64,000 nt of DNA from Thiosocius teredinicola (lineage in GTDB: Bacteria > Pseudomonadota > Gammaproteobacteria > Chromatiales > Chromatiaceae): assembly GCF_002009425.1 (NCBI RefSeq), contig NZ_CP019936.1:2591297-2655296 (forward strand), read 5' to 3'. The translations under genes and the position numbers were made by a program. Each line of letters begins with the position of its first letter. Position 1 is the stretch's first letter. This document shows, in pieces, positions 28,464 to 37,165 of this stretch. The notes below the pieces were generated by a model that saw nothing but the letters and a program-made list of their open reading frames with translations, ran no database searches and was not told the DNA's origin.

Positions 28464-30698
28464 ATGAACGCTGAACGCCCGACGATCATCTACACGCTTA
28501 CCGACGAATCTCCGCTGCTGGCCACCCAGTCGCTGCTGCCGATCGTTGAAACCTTCACCGCACCGGCCGGGATCAACGTCGAAAAGAGCGATATCTCGGT
28601 CGCCGCCCGCATCCTCGCCGAGTTCGGTGACTACCTCGCGCCCGAGCAGCGCGTTCCGGATGCGCTTGGCGAGCTTGGCAACCTGACCCAGGAAGCAACC
28701 ACCAATATCATCAAGTTGCCCAACATCAGCGCCTCGGTGAATCAGCTGCAATCGGCCATCGCCGAGCTGCAGGCACATGGCTACCCGGTGCCGGACTACA
28801 GCGACGAACCGCAGACCGACGACGAGGCAAAGATCAAAGCGCGCTATTCGAAGATCCTGGGCAGTGCCGTCAACCCGGTACTGCGCGAAGGCAATTCGGA
28901 CCGGCGCGCGCCGGCCGCGGTAAAACGCTATGCGCGCAAGAACCCACACGAGATGACGCCCTGGAGCCCGGCGTCGCGTACCCATGTCTCGCACATGCGC
29001 GGCGGCGATTTCTACTCCAGCGAAAAATGCATGACGATGGACGCGGCCTGCGACGTCCGCATGGAGCTGGAGACCAAGTACGGCGAAGTCATCGTGCTCA
29101 AGGAAAAGACCTCGCTGATCGAGGGCGAGATCATCGACAGCATGTTCATGAGCAAGAAGGCCTTGTGCCGATTCATCGAAGAGCAGTTGCAGGACGCCTA
29201 CGAAACCGGCGTGATGTTCTCGTTGCACGTGAAGGCCACGATGATGAAGGTCTCCCACCCGATCGTGTTCGGTCATGCGGTCCGGGTGTTCTACAAAGAC
29301 CTGTTCGAAAAACACGGCGAGCTGTTCGAGCGCCTCGGCGTCAACCCGAACAACGGGATCAGCAGCGTCTACGAAAAGATCCAGCAGCTGCCCCGCTCGG
29401 TACGCGTCGAGATCGAGGAAGATATCCACGCCTGCTATCAGACGCGCCCGGAGCTGGCGATGGTCGATACACGCAAGGGCATCTCGAACCTGCACGCCCC
29501 GAACGACGTCATCGTCGACGCCTCCATGCCGGCGATGATCCGTGCCGGCGGCAGGATGTGGGGGCCGGACGGCAAGCTCAAAGACACCAAGGCGGTGATG
29601 CCCGAGAGCACCTATGCCCGCATCTACCAGGAGATGATCAATTTCTGCAAGACCAACGGCGCGTTCGACCCGACCACCATGGGCTCGGTCCCCAACGTCG
29701 GTCTGATGGCGCAGAAGGCAGAGGAATACGGCTCTCACGACAAGACCTTTGAGATCCCGGTCGACGGCGTGGCACGCATCGTCAAAGCGGACGGCACTCT
29801 TCTGATCGAACAGAAGGTCGAGAAAGGCGATATCTGGCGGATGTGCCAGACGAAAGACGAGCCGGTGCGAGACTGGGTGAAACTCGCCGTGAAGCGCGCA
29901 CGCCAATCGAAGATTCCGGCGGTGTTCTGGCTCGACGAGTATCGGCCGCACGATGCCGAGCTGATCAGGAAGGTCAAACACTATCTGGGCGAGCACGATC
30001 TCAGCAATGTCGATATCCAGATCATGTCGCCGCTGCGCGGCATGCGGTATTCGCTGGAGCGGATCATCCGCGGCAAGGACACGATCTCGGTCACCGGCAA
30101 CATCCTGCGCGATTATCTGACCGACCTGTTCCCGATCATGGAGTTGGGTACCAGCGCGAAGATGCTGTCTATCGTGCCGCTGATGAAAGGCGGCGACCTG
30201 TTCGAGACCGGTGCCGGCGGCACCGCACCCAAACTGATGCAACAGTTGGTCGAAGAGAACCACCTGAGTTGGGATTCGCTCGGCGAGCTGTTGGCGCTGG
30301 CGGTATCCATCGAAACGCTCGGCGAAAAAACCGGCAACGGCAAAGCCAAGATCCTGGCGACGACCCTCGACCAGGCGACCGAATGCCTGCTGGACAACGG
30401 CAAATCGCCGTCACCGCGCACCGGCGAGATCGACAACCGAGGCAGCCATTTCTACCTGGCGATGTACTGGGCCGAGGCATTGGCAAAGCAAAACGACGAC
30501 GCCGAACTCCAGGCGCGCTTTGCACCGCTGGCCAAGGCGCTTGCGGAAAACGAAGACAAGATCGTCGCAGAACTCGAGGCAGTGCAAGGCGGTGAAGTCG
30601 ACCTGGGCGGCTACTTCAATGCCGACGCAGCTCGCCTGCAGGCCGTCATGCGGCCCAGCCCAACCTTCAACAAACTGCTGCAAGATGCCGCGTTCTGA
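28464..30698 (+). CDS. icd: NADP-dependent isocitrate dehydrogenase, monomeric type
   Basis: 744 residues, the size of the monomeric (IDH2-like) enzyme and nearly twice that of the dimeric form. Family motifs include [20 protein letters not shown] at the start, [14 protein letters not shown] with the substrate-binding Ser-Asn-x-Arg-Arg, [30 protein letters not shown], and the cofactor region near [14 protein letters not shown]. It oxidises isocitrate to 2-oxoglutarate with NADP. It stands alone, 300 bp after glgX. No obvious ribosome-binding site precedes the ATG. A very long reverse-strand frame over this gene is a codon-composition shadow. Confidence 0.97.
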   Translation: MNAERPTIIYTLTDESPLLATQSLLPIVETFTAPAGINVEKSDISVAARILAEFGDYLAPEQRVPDALGELGNLTQEATTNIIKLPNISASVNQLQSAIAELQAHGYPVPDYSDEPQTDDEAKIKARYSKILGSAVNPVLREGNSDRRAPAAVKRYARKNPHEMTPWSPASRTHVSHMRGGDFYSSEKCMTMDAACDVRMELETKYGEVIVLKEKTSLIEGEIIDSMFMSKKALCRFIEEQLQDAYETGVMFSLHVKATMMKVSHPIVFGHAVRVFYKDLFEKHGELFERLGVNPNNGISSVYEKIQQLPRSVRVEIEEDIHACYQTRPELAMVDTRKGISNLHAPNDVIVDASMPAMIRAGGRMWGPDGKLKDTKAVMPESTYARIYQEMINFCKTNGAFDPTTMGSVPNVGLMAQKAEEYGSHDKTFEIPVDGVARIVKADGTLLIEQKVEKGDIWRMCQTKDEPVRDWVKLAVKRARQSKIPAVFWLDEYRPHDAELIRKVKHYLGEHDLSNVDIQIMSPLRGMRYSLERIIRGKDTISVTGNILRDYLTDLFPIMELGTSAKMLSIVPLMKGGDLFETGAGGTAPKLMQQLVEENHLSWDSLGELLALAVSIETLGEKTGNGKAKILATTLDQATECLLDNGKSPSPRTGEIDNRGSHFYLAMYWAEALAKQNDDAELQARFAPLAKALAENEDKIVAELEAVQGGEVDLGGYFNADAARLQAVMRPSPTFNKLLQDAAF

Positions 30699-31141
30699 AT
30701 AAGCGCGGCCGATAATCACGGCCCGGCTTTCGGTCTCACACCGACCGCCGGTGCCGTGAAGCCTATAAGCGCTGCCACGCCAGCTCTAACGTTCGATTAT
30801 GAGTAGCGCATTACGCGCCCGCCGGGCGTCGTCCGTGCTCATCCTGAATTCCCCTCGACACAGCCGTTGCGACAAAAATTTTTTCGCTTAGGGCTTTAGT
30901 TCTGCCGGCGTCGACCGCTAACAGAAAGCAAATACTGGTTGGAGCCTGGGTCAGCCGTTCTGTGTCACAGGCGAGCACATCAACGGACATCGTTATGACG
31001 TCAGTTGCCGGTGCACTGCCAGCGATCGGGCGCCCGCGGAAGACGCGTCGATAACAGATCGCCGGCGCCGTTCGGCGGCCTTCGCGGCCACCGACAGGAC
31101 ACCAACCGAATAACAACCTCTACACACTGCCGAGTCACAGC
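30699..31141. other. Gene-free intergenic region between icd and the beta-barrel protein gene
   Basis: About 440 bp. Besides the hairpin after icd I see an A/T-rich patch (AAAAATTTTTT at 30875-30885) that could belong to a promoter for the downstream gene. No coding frame is convincing. Confidence 0.45.
30717..30758 (+). terminator. Candidate terminator after icd
   Basis: A long imperfect hairpin starting 19 bp after the stop. CACGGC pairs with GCCGTG, CCGG with CCGG and TCGGT with ACCGA, with a small internal loop and one bulged T. No U-run follows. Confidence 0.4.
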
Positions 31142-32365
31142 ATGAACACTCTGAAGACGTGGGTTTCAGCGATGCTGACGTTCTGCCTGGCCGGGAGCAG
31201 CCTTGCTGCCGAACAGGGCTCTGCAATCGGACTCCTGTTGAAGACCCGGCAGGATGTCGATTACCGCCTCGACAGCGTCGGATTCTCTGCGTCGCTGCTG
31301 ACACCCATCGGACTGTTCCGATGCGACCCCAGCCTGCTGCACGGAGAGAGTCGCATCGACTCGTTCAACAACATCGTCGGCATCTCGGATGTACGCGACG
31401 CGGAATGGAAGGACTTCACGGCTCGCGACCTTGAATGCCGATACGGGGCCAAGTGGGATGTTGCGGGTGGAACGCTGAAGGCCGGCATCGGTTTTCGCGA
31501 CTACAACGGCGCAACGAATCACGAACCGGGGGGCAAAGACATCCGCATCAAAGGGGCCGGCGCCCTGATCGACTACGACGGGGTCGTGTTCGATGCAAAA
31601 GTGCAATGGCAACGCGAAGACCACGACTACACACTGATGCACCAAGCCAGCGTCGGCAGCTACGACAGCCTGGTCGATGCAGTCGAAGACACCTACTCGG
31701 TGAAAACGACCTACAAACTCCTTTACCTGAATGCCAAGCACGTCGATGGCAACAAGGACAACGTCTATACCACCCCGCTGTTCCCGACAAACAGGTTCAC
31801 CTATGCCTATACCGACGTCGCCCTGGGTCTGCGCCTGAACCCGGAGGCCAACGGTTTGACCACCATCGCGCCGATCTTCGGTGGCGGCTCTTACCGCGGC
31901 TCTTTCAACCCACTGCAAGGCAACACCGGCCTCAAGGGCATCGAACTGGCCGGACGGGTGGATGGCTACAACCTCGAACTGGAGATCCTGCGGCATACAG
32001 GCGACGGAGACCGGCCTTACCTGCCCGCCACCCAGTTGCTCGCCGAACGCAAGAAGACAATGGTCATCGCCCTGGCGGTACACAGGAACGATTGGCGCGT
32101 TCGGTTGGAAAACGCCAGGTCGGAGCACAACGCCAACGCAACGATCGCAAGCCCGGTCTACGCCTTCATCCTCGGCGGGTACGGACCGTTCAACAACCAA
32201 CGCAAAGAAAACAAGTGGACGCTTTCTGCCTCGTTCCCGGTGCACAAACGGGTAACCGCAGACCTTTCCTTGTATTACGCCGACCGCCACGACCAACAGT
32301 ACAACTATCCGGCACATGACTATTCGGAAGCAGGCGGCTTTGTGCTGCTCACGTTCCCGTTGTGA
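31142..32365 (+). CDS. Putative outer-membrane beta-barrel protein
   Basis: 407 residues. A clear signal peptide (residues ~1-23, MLTFCLAGSSLAAEQ) is followed by alternating amphipathic strands throughout: many short segments of alternating hydrophobic and charged residues joined by Gly/Asn/Asp turns. The chain ends in GGFVLLTFPL, a hydrophobic C-terminal strand like an outer-membrane beta signal, though with Leu last instead of Phe. I do not recognise the family; porin-like or surface-barrel roles are possible. It converges with the diguanylate cyclase gene and seems monocistronic. Confidence 0.6.
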   Translation: MNTLKTWVSAMLTFCLAGSSLAAEQGSAIGLLLKTRQDVDYRLDSVGFSASLLTPIGLFRCDPSLLHGESRIDSFNNIVGISDVRDAEWKDFTARDLECRYGAKWDVAGGTLKAGIGFRDYNGATNHEPGGKDIRIKGAGALIDYDGVVFDAKVQWQREDHDYTLMHQASVGSYDSLVDAVEDTYSVKTTYKLLYLNAKHVDGNKDNVYTTPLFPTNRFTYAYTDVALGLRLNPEANGLTTIAPIFGGGSYRGSFNPLQGNTGLKGIELAGRVDGYNLELEILRHTGDGDRPYLPATQLLAERKKTMVIALAVHRNDWRVRLENARSEHNANATIASPVYAFILGGYGPFNNQRKENKWTLSASFPVHKRVTADLSLYYADRHDQQYNYPAHDYSEAGGFVLLTFPL

Positions 32366-32452
32366 GTCTCGCCGCTTCGCTTGCCGGTGTTCGCGCAGTA
32401 ACACCACGTTTAGCAGCACGTTCGGCTGACACGGCAGACTCGGCCCGCAAGG

Positions 32453-33619
32453 CTAGGCTGACGCCGGCGCTTCCACCGTTTCGATCCTGTTGCGACCGTT
32501 CGATTTAGCGCGGTAAAGGGCCTCATCGGCCGTCGCGATCATCGCATCCGGCGTCTGCGAGGAAATCAAACGACCGGAGCTGTACAGGCCGACGCTGATC
32601 GTCACGCTGATCTCCTGCCCGTCGACGGTCACCGGCGCGGACTCCAGTGTGCGCCGCAGTTCTTCGGCGACGCGCAAGGCCCCTTCGTTCGGGGTATCCG
32701 GCAGCACGGCAAGAAACTCCTCGCCACCGATGCGACCGACGATATCGTTGGCGCGCAGCCGCTGCTTGATCGTCGTCGCTACGTGTTGCAGCACGATATC
32801 CCCGGCCTGGTGGCCGTAGCGGTCGTTGACGCGTTTGAAGTGATCGACATCGATGATCATCAGGCTCAATGACTGTCCATTGGCCTCGGCTTTTGCGTAG
32901 AGCCCATCCATCGTTTCGAACAAGGCGCGTCGGTTGGCCAAGCCGGTCAGCGGATCCTGCAACGCGATGCGGCGGTTCTGTTCCGCACTCTGCTCAACCG
33001 TCTTCAACACGAAACCGAACGCCAGGAAAAACATCCCGAGATAGTTGATCATGTAGAACAGCGTGTTCAGCGAGTCTCGCGACTGAAAAGGCGAGATCTC
33101 GTGCCACCCCAGCCACAGCGCAAGCGCGCGATACGCCATGGTCGTCATACCGACGACCAGGGTCACGGCCATGATCATGCGACCGCGGCCGACCATCAGG
33201 TAGCCGGGGCGCAACAGGGCCCACAGGATCAATGCGATCTGGTAGAACAGGATCAGCGAAGCAACAATGAGCCTGGATTCGCGGTCGTCGAGCAGCAGCA
33301 GGCTGCACACCGGCATCAGGATCACCGGCACCACGTACAAGGCGGGCGGCAGCCGTTCACGTCGGCAGCAGAGTACCGCCAGCAGTATCAGCGAGAGCGT
33401 CAGCGAACCCAGCATGTTGCCAACGCCGACTGCGAGAACGTCCGGGATCTTGCCGCGCGCGCCCAACACGAGGTAGTAGCCGCTGTTGGCGACCAAGCCC
33501 CATGCGAGCTGGCTGAGGCCGGGGATGGATTGGCGAAGCGCCACGGTAACCACCGCCAGCGTCATCGCCACGTTGGTGACGACGCTGACGAAGTACATCG
33601 TCGGGATATCGAGTGTCAT
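32453..33619 (-). CDS. Membrane diguanylate cyclase (GGDEF)
   Basis: About 388 residues from the ATG at 33619; a GTG at 33643 is possible but has no better signal. Six to seven hydrophobic helices fill the first ~200 residues, with no extracellular ligand domain. The GGDEF domain follows: DPLTGLANRRALFE, IDVDHFKRVNDRYGHQAGD and a catalytic GGEEF. Five residues before GGEEF is RAND, which fits the RxxD product-inhibition I-site. It should make c-di-GMP from two GTP under membrane-sensed control. PNAG synthesis and the large surface protein in this window are both kinds of output that c-di-GMP often controls; no direct link is shown. Confidence 0.93.
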   Translation of the reverse strand: MTLDIPTMYFVSVVTNVAMTLAVVTVALRQSIPGLSQLAWGLVANSGYYLVLGARGKIPDVLAVGVGNMLGSLTLSLILLAVLCCRRERLPPALYVVPVILMPVCSLLLLDDRESRLIVASLILFYQIALILWALLRPGYLMVGRGRMIMAVTLVVGMTTMAYRALALWLGWHEISPFQSRDSLNTLFYMINYLGMFFLAFGFVLKTVEQSAEQNRRIALQDPLTGLANRRALFETMDGLYAKAEANGQSLSLMIIDVDHFKRVNDRYGHQAGDIVLQHVATTIKQRLRANDIVGRIGGEEFLAVLPDTPNEGALRVAEELRRTLESAPVTVDGQEISVTISVGLYSSGRLISSQTPDAMIATADEALYRAKSNGRNRIETVEAPASA

Positions 33620-33839
33620 GCGAGGCCCCGCGACTCTCCACACCAGAGAGCCGAATATGCATTGAGAAAAGAATGCGCTTCCCTCGCTTGGCCGGATAAT
33701 AGTCGAACATCAAGGACGCGAACAGCAAAAGTCCGCGCTGTCGCCGGTGGTATCGAGCACATGGGCAGTTGTTCTTATTCGATGCAGACCGATCCGTATG
33801 AATCCTAGCGGCAGAACGCCGCTCCGCCATCGCCGAACC

Positions 33840-34556
33840 TTACAGTCTGAAGTATTGCGGTGCCTGCAGACTGGCCGGGCCGACCATCTCCTTGTTGATC
33901 TTCGCCGTCTTGGCGTACGAGCCCGGGTTGTAGTGGTTCGGCGGATGGTTCGAACTGAGCCAACCCATCTGCTGGTAGGTATTGGCCACCATCTGCGCAC
34001 AGAATGAGTTGAGCATCCCGCAATCGATGTCGGCCTGGCCTTCCAGCCAGTGCAGGAACTCCTGCTTGGTCGGCGGGAACGGCGTACCGTCATAGTGGTA
34101 CATGACCGACCACAAACGTTGTTCGTCGATATCGACACCGTGCAACCGCGCAACGGCGAACCGGTACGTCGAACCATCCGGCGACGGATAATACTTGTCC
34201 AGATTGGCGAGATACTCGTCGAGCATCAGCAGATGCGTGCCGGGATGATCCGGGTTGGCCTCTTTGTGTATCTGGTCTTCCATCTTGTCGACCGTGTCGG
34301 CGGTCCACACGTACAACTGGGGGTGGCCGTGCAGACGCACAATCATCGCGGAATGGCTGAAATCGGTTCCGTCGACCTCTTCGATCAACCGGCTCTCCGC
34401 CGCGGTGCCGCTGCACAGCAGCACAGACCCGCAGCCGATGCTGTCGGCAATATCCGCCAGCGTGTCGAGCGCCGCTTCTGCATAGCCCTTCGGCTGATGA
34501 TGAAGCTTTACCGCGAGGTCCTCGGCTTCGTCGAATACGTCTTTCAATATGCCCAT
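33840..34556 (-). CDS. Permuted papain-fold (NlpC/P60-like) cysteine hydrolase
   Basis: 238 residues from the ATG at 34556, just behind GAGGGGAG. Cysteine-hydrolase features: IGCGSVLLCSG, then FSHSAMIVR with His68, and late in the chain CGMLNSFCAQMVANTYQQMG with Cys186. Histidine before cysteine is the permuted order seen in YiiX/LRAT-like enzymes. Such enzymes cut amide or ester bonds in lipids or peptides. There is no signal peptide. It lies 70 bp downstream of a class 3 lipase gene on the same strand, which suggests a two-gene lipid-hydrolysing unit. Exact substrate unknown. Confidence 0.65.
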   Translation of the reverse strand: MGILKDVFDEAEDLAVKLHHQPKGYAEAALDTLADIADSIGCGSVLLCSGTAAESRLIEEVDGTDFSHSAMIVRLHGHPQLYVWTADTVDKMEDQIHKEANPDHPGTHLLMLDEYLANLDKYYPSPDGSTYRFAVARLHGVDIDEQRLWSVMYHYDGTPFPPTKQEFLHWLEGQADIDCGMLNSFCAQMVANTYQQMGWLSSNHPPNHYNPGSYAKTAKINKEMVGPASLQAPQYFRL

Positions 34557-34626
34557 CTCATCTCCCCTCGTGTTATTCGAAATTTTCAATCGCGCCGATG
34601 TGACGCAGTCTCGAGCTGCGGCTGGT

Positions 34627-35580
34627 TCACTGCGCGCCGGCGAGATGGCCCGCAGAAAGATGCCCAATACGTGCTATCGGCCGCTGAGAGCGCAGCGGCG
34701 CCTTGCCTTCCGAGACGCGCAGGTGCTTAGTCGAGCAGACACCGGTACCGTTGTTGCCCGCACAGGCGATGACCGCCTGGTAGTTGATGCTGGAATGATT
34801 CGCCAACAGATCGATCTTGCCGAGCAGGTTCGTGCTGTAGAAAGCGACGAGGTAAACACAAGGCGTGTGCTGAAAACCCAGCTCCGCAGGCGGCAGATGC
34901 GGTACGGCGTCATAAGCGTTCTGCACCCGCAAGGTGGAGCACGGCGCCTGCTGTTCGAAGTAGCGGACGAAGGCTTTATTGCCCACCCGGGGTGACGCGA
35001 AGTTGATGTTCGTGACGGTGATCGACGGACGGGACAGGCCAAGGTCGAGCGTAAATAACTGACTGAGTGCAGCACCCAGGCTGTGTCCGGTAACGATCAA
35101 CTCATCGATCGGTTTGTCCGACGACTGGTAGCTGTCGACCAGCGCAAACAACTGCTGCTGCATCGAGGCCTGGGTGCCGCCCGCCGTCTTGTAGATATCG
35201 TTGAATCCGGATTCGACCTTCACGCTCGAGGGCACACCGATGCTGCGGTCGTAGGCCACGAATGGTTGAGGTTCTATGCCGCAGTCGTCGAGCATATCGA
35301 GCGCACTGTCGGTACCGCGGAAGGCGAACACGTAACGCCAGGGCGCCGCAGTCGAGCGAAAAACCAGGCCGTAGGTTTCCGCCGTTTTGTCGCGGCCGAA
35401 CACCGAATCGATGCCGGTCCACGCGTCCAGCAGCTCGTATCCTTGCGGAGCGGTTACCCGTGCGCGATCGCACGCCGCAGCCGTCTTTTTCGAGAAAGCG
35501 TTGTAGGCCTGTATGCAGCATTCAATCAAAAGCTCGATCCGGTCCGCATCGACCTGTCGAATATCGGTGACACACGCCAT
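34627..35580 (-). CDS. Class 3 lipase (alpha/beta hydrolase)
   Basis: 317 residues. The alpha/beta-hydrolase core is clear: YVFAFRGTDSALDMLDD (oxyanion region, ~84-99), VESGFNDIY, the nucleophile elbow VTGHSLGAALSQLFTLDL (Ser167), FASPRVGNKAFVRYFEQ, and the triad Asp224 in NAYDAVPHLP with His262 in NHSSINYQAV. This pattern is fungal-lipase-like (Lipase_3), acting on triglycerides or phospholipids. No signal peptide or secretion tag is visible, so the enzyme is cytoplasmic or leaves by a non-Sec route. The gene is followed by that of the papain-fold hydrolase and is separated from the upstream GNAT gene by a strong terminator. Confidence 0.88.
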   Translation of the reverse strand: MACVTDIRQVDADRIELLIECCIQAYNAFSKKTAAACDRARVTAPQGYELLDAWTGIDSVFGRDKTAETYGLVFRSTAAPWRYVFAFRGTDSALDMLDDCGIEPQPFVAYDRSIGVPSSVKVESGFNDIYKTAGGTQASMQQQLFALVDSYQSSDKPIDELIVTGHSLGAALSQLFTLDLGLSRPSITVTNINFASPRVGNKAFVRYFEQQAPCSTLRVQNAYDAVPHLPPAELGFQHTPCVYLVAFYSTNLLGKIDLLANHSSINYQAVIACAGNNGTGVCSTKHLRVSEGKAPLRSQRPIARIGHLSAGHLAGAQ

Positions 35581-35634
35581 CTACAGTTTTCGCTCCGCTT
35601 TGTCATGGAAAGAGTCGGCGCGATACCAAGGGAT

Positions 35635-35659
35635 GCTCGTCGGACGAGCGAGCCGTCCG
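35635..35659. promoter_or_regulatory. Overlapping palindromes upstream of the lipase gene
   Basis: GCTCGTC-G-GACGAGC (35635-35649) is a perfect 7-bp inverted repeat. It overlaps CGGACG-N7-CGTCCG (35641-35659), so the two foldings exclude one another. They lie 55-80 bp before the lipase start, where an operator or leader structure would sit. Confidence 0.4.
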
Positions 35660-35789
35660 TGATGCAAAGCGCCAAAAACCATAACGGCCATCAAAGGCGA
35701 TCCTGAAACGCTGGGAAGGTTCGCGCGGATGGAATGTGCGGAGCCCGCATCGCGGAACGAGAATCACGACTGTGTGACGGGAGAAAAGC

Positions 35790-35829
35790 GGGAAGAAAGC
35801 GCGCGCGACGTACAACAGACGTCGCGCGC
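35790..35829 (-). terminator. Strong intrinsic terminator after the GNAT gene
   Basis: A perfect 11-bp stem, GCGCGCGACGT (35801-35811) with ACGTCGCGCGC (35819-35829), and a 7-nt loop. Read leftward, the stem is followed by a pyrimidine-rich, T-rich run. It lies 90 bp after the GNAT stop codon. Confidence 0.7.
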
Positions 35830-35920
35830 CGAAGATCAGACAGACCCGGTCGTGCTCCGTCTCACCGGGCGATGCCCGAGATCCATGGCGGATCGCAGGC
35901 ATCTGCGGCGGTTCGAAGGT

Positions 35921-36676
35921 TCAGTTCAGCGGTCGCGACAACGAGGTCGATTTATGCAACCAGGGTTTCCACCAGTAGTTCTTGTGCTCGATCGCCATGT
36001 CGAGCGTGCGGTGTAGGGTGTCCAACCCCAGATTAACCTGCATATCGAGCGCGTTGGTCGCCACATTGCGGAACAGCGAGAACAGGCGTTCAACAGCCGC
36101 CATCGAGTGTTCCGCCGATTCGTGGTGCGCGCCGGGCAGCTCCACCTCGGCAACGATGACGCCATCGTCGCTACGAATCTCGACGACCTCGCTGACCTTG
36201 TAGACCAATCTGCGCATCTCATGGTTGTCGGCCAGGCATTCGAATCGGAATCGACGAATGTCACGTTCGACTGCCGCTTCGACGAGTTTCTCCAGAAGCT
36301 TGCGACCGACACCCTTGCCCTGCAGATCGTCGGCCACGGTGATGGCCACTTCGGCACAGTCGGATTCCGGGCCAAGGCGCACGAAGCGAGCGACCGCGAT
36401 GCCCTCGCCTTCAGCGCCATCGGCGTTCAGCTCGACGGCGCCGATCGCAAAGTGATCGCGCTGATCCAGTTCGGTGAAATACCGCAGTTCGGCATCGCTG
36501 ATCGACTGCTTGCCACCCATGAACCGTTTGTGTCGAGAGGCAGAAGACAAACGCTGAAAACCTTGGCGCAAAAGCTCCTTGTCGTGGGGCTGGATCAGGC
36601 GCAGCCTGACGCTCTGGCCACCGGGTAACCGCATCTGTTCCTGATAACGGTCGTTAAACATCAACACCGTTCCCAT
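35921..36676 (-). CDS. GNAT-family N-acetyltransferase
   Basis: 251 residues. AGGAG is 8 nt upstream of the ATG at 36676. The GNAT core shows an N-terminal strand (VRLRLIQPHDKELLRQGFQR), a substrate region (SSASRHKRFMGGKQSISDAEL), motif A with acetyl-CoA-binding VAITVADDLQGKGVGRKLLEKL (Q-x-x-G-x-G), and motif B (RRFRFECLADNHEMRRLVYK). The last ~60 residues extend beyond the usual domain and are helical. Substrate unknown; protein or metabolite acetylation are both possible. A well-formed promoter and palindromic operator precede it and a strong terminator follows, so it is a single-gene unit. Confidence 0.88.
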   Translation of the reverse strand: MGTVLMFNDRYQEQMRLPGGQSVRLRLIQPHDKELLRQGFQRLSSASRHKRFMGGKQSISDAELRYFTELDQRDHFAIGAVELNADGAEGEGIAVARFVRLGPESDCAEVAITVADDLQGKGVGRKLLEKLVEAAVERDIRRFRFECLADNHEMRRLVYKVSEVVEIRSDDGVIVAEVELPGAHHESAEHSMAAVERLFSLFRNVATNALDMQVNLGLDTLHRTLDMAIEHKNYWWKPWLHKSTSLSRPLN

Positions 36677-36714
36677 CTCTACAACTCCTCAGGCTTATGA
36701 GTGCCTAAAACCAA

Positions 36715-36743
36715 CTTATATACGCAATCTTGTTGCAGTGCAA
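36715..36743 (-). promoter_or_regulatory. Sigma-70 promoter of the GNAT gene
   Basis: On the minus strand TTGCAC (36743-36738) and TATAAG (36720-36715) are 17 bp apart, the optimal spacing. The predicted start point is about 30 nt before the start codon. Matches to consensus are 4 of 6 and 4-5 of 6. Confidence 0.55.
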
Positions 36744-36745
36744 CA
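36731..36745. promoter_or_regulatory. Palindromic operator overlapping the GNAT -35 element
   Basis: TGTTGCA-G-TGCAACA is a perfect inverted repeat with 7-bp arms. It covers the -35 hexamer, a position typical of a repressor site. The regulator is not identified; autoregulation is not implied, since the GNAT has no DNA-binding domain. Confidence 0.5.
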
Positions 36746-37165
36746 TCGGAAAAACTTCCCGTTTCTTTAGTTCCTTAGCGAAAAAACCTCTTGCGGAATG
36801 TAGTTACTCCCATCCCCCATGAACCGTCGAGCGGGGCGCCAACGAAACGCGACGGCCGTCAAAATCGGCGGCTCACCAGCCTTTCAAAGTGAGTCGGAGC
36901 GCACGCCAGCCGATCACTTCGGTCGGGCATCAACCAGTGCGCCCCTGCCCGGTGGGCGACACACGATGTCGCAACGATTTCGCCTACAGCACGTCGGTCG
37001 TTTCCCTGATCGCACAATGGAAACGCAGGTGTAGTATCAAAGTTCCCAACGTGGCCGCCGGCCGACCCAAAGGAAGGATTGTCGTCCGCGGCTTCAGATC
37101 GGCAGATCGGCAAGAAGCGGGAAGCAAAGAGTCGCCCCGCGGCGTTTCAGAGGGAGGTGGAATCG

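Larger units (their letters stand above)
35581..35920. other. Intergenic region between the GNAT and lipase genes
   Basis: 340 bp without a gene. It holds a strong leftward terminator (35790-35829) and nested palindromes near 35635-35659, listed separately. Confidence 0.6.
36677..37165. other. Divergent intergenic region between GNAT and GMC oxidoreductase genes
   Basis: About 490 bp. The left third is AT-rich and carries the GNAT promoter and operator. The rest is GC-rich, and no promoter for the rightward gene can be named. No supported gene. Confidence 0.55.

Noticed and set aside
28245-30263. 672-codon open frame on the minus strand over icd
   Set aside because: It lies antisense to a certain monomeric icd, has His/Asp/Val-rich composition typical of reversed GC-rich codons and no ribosome-binding site.
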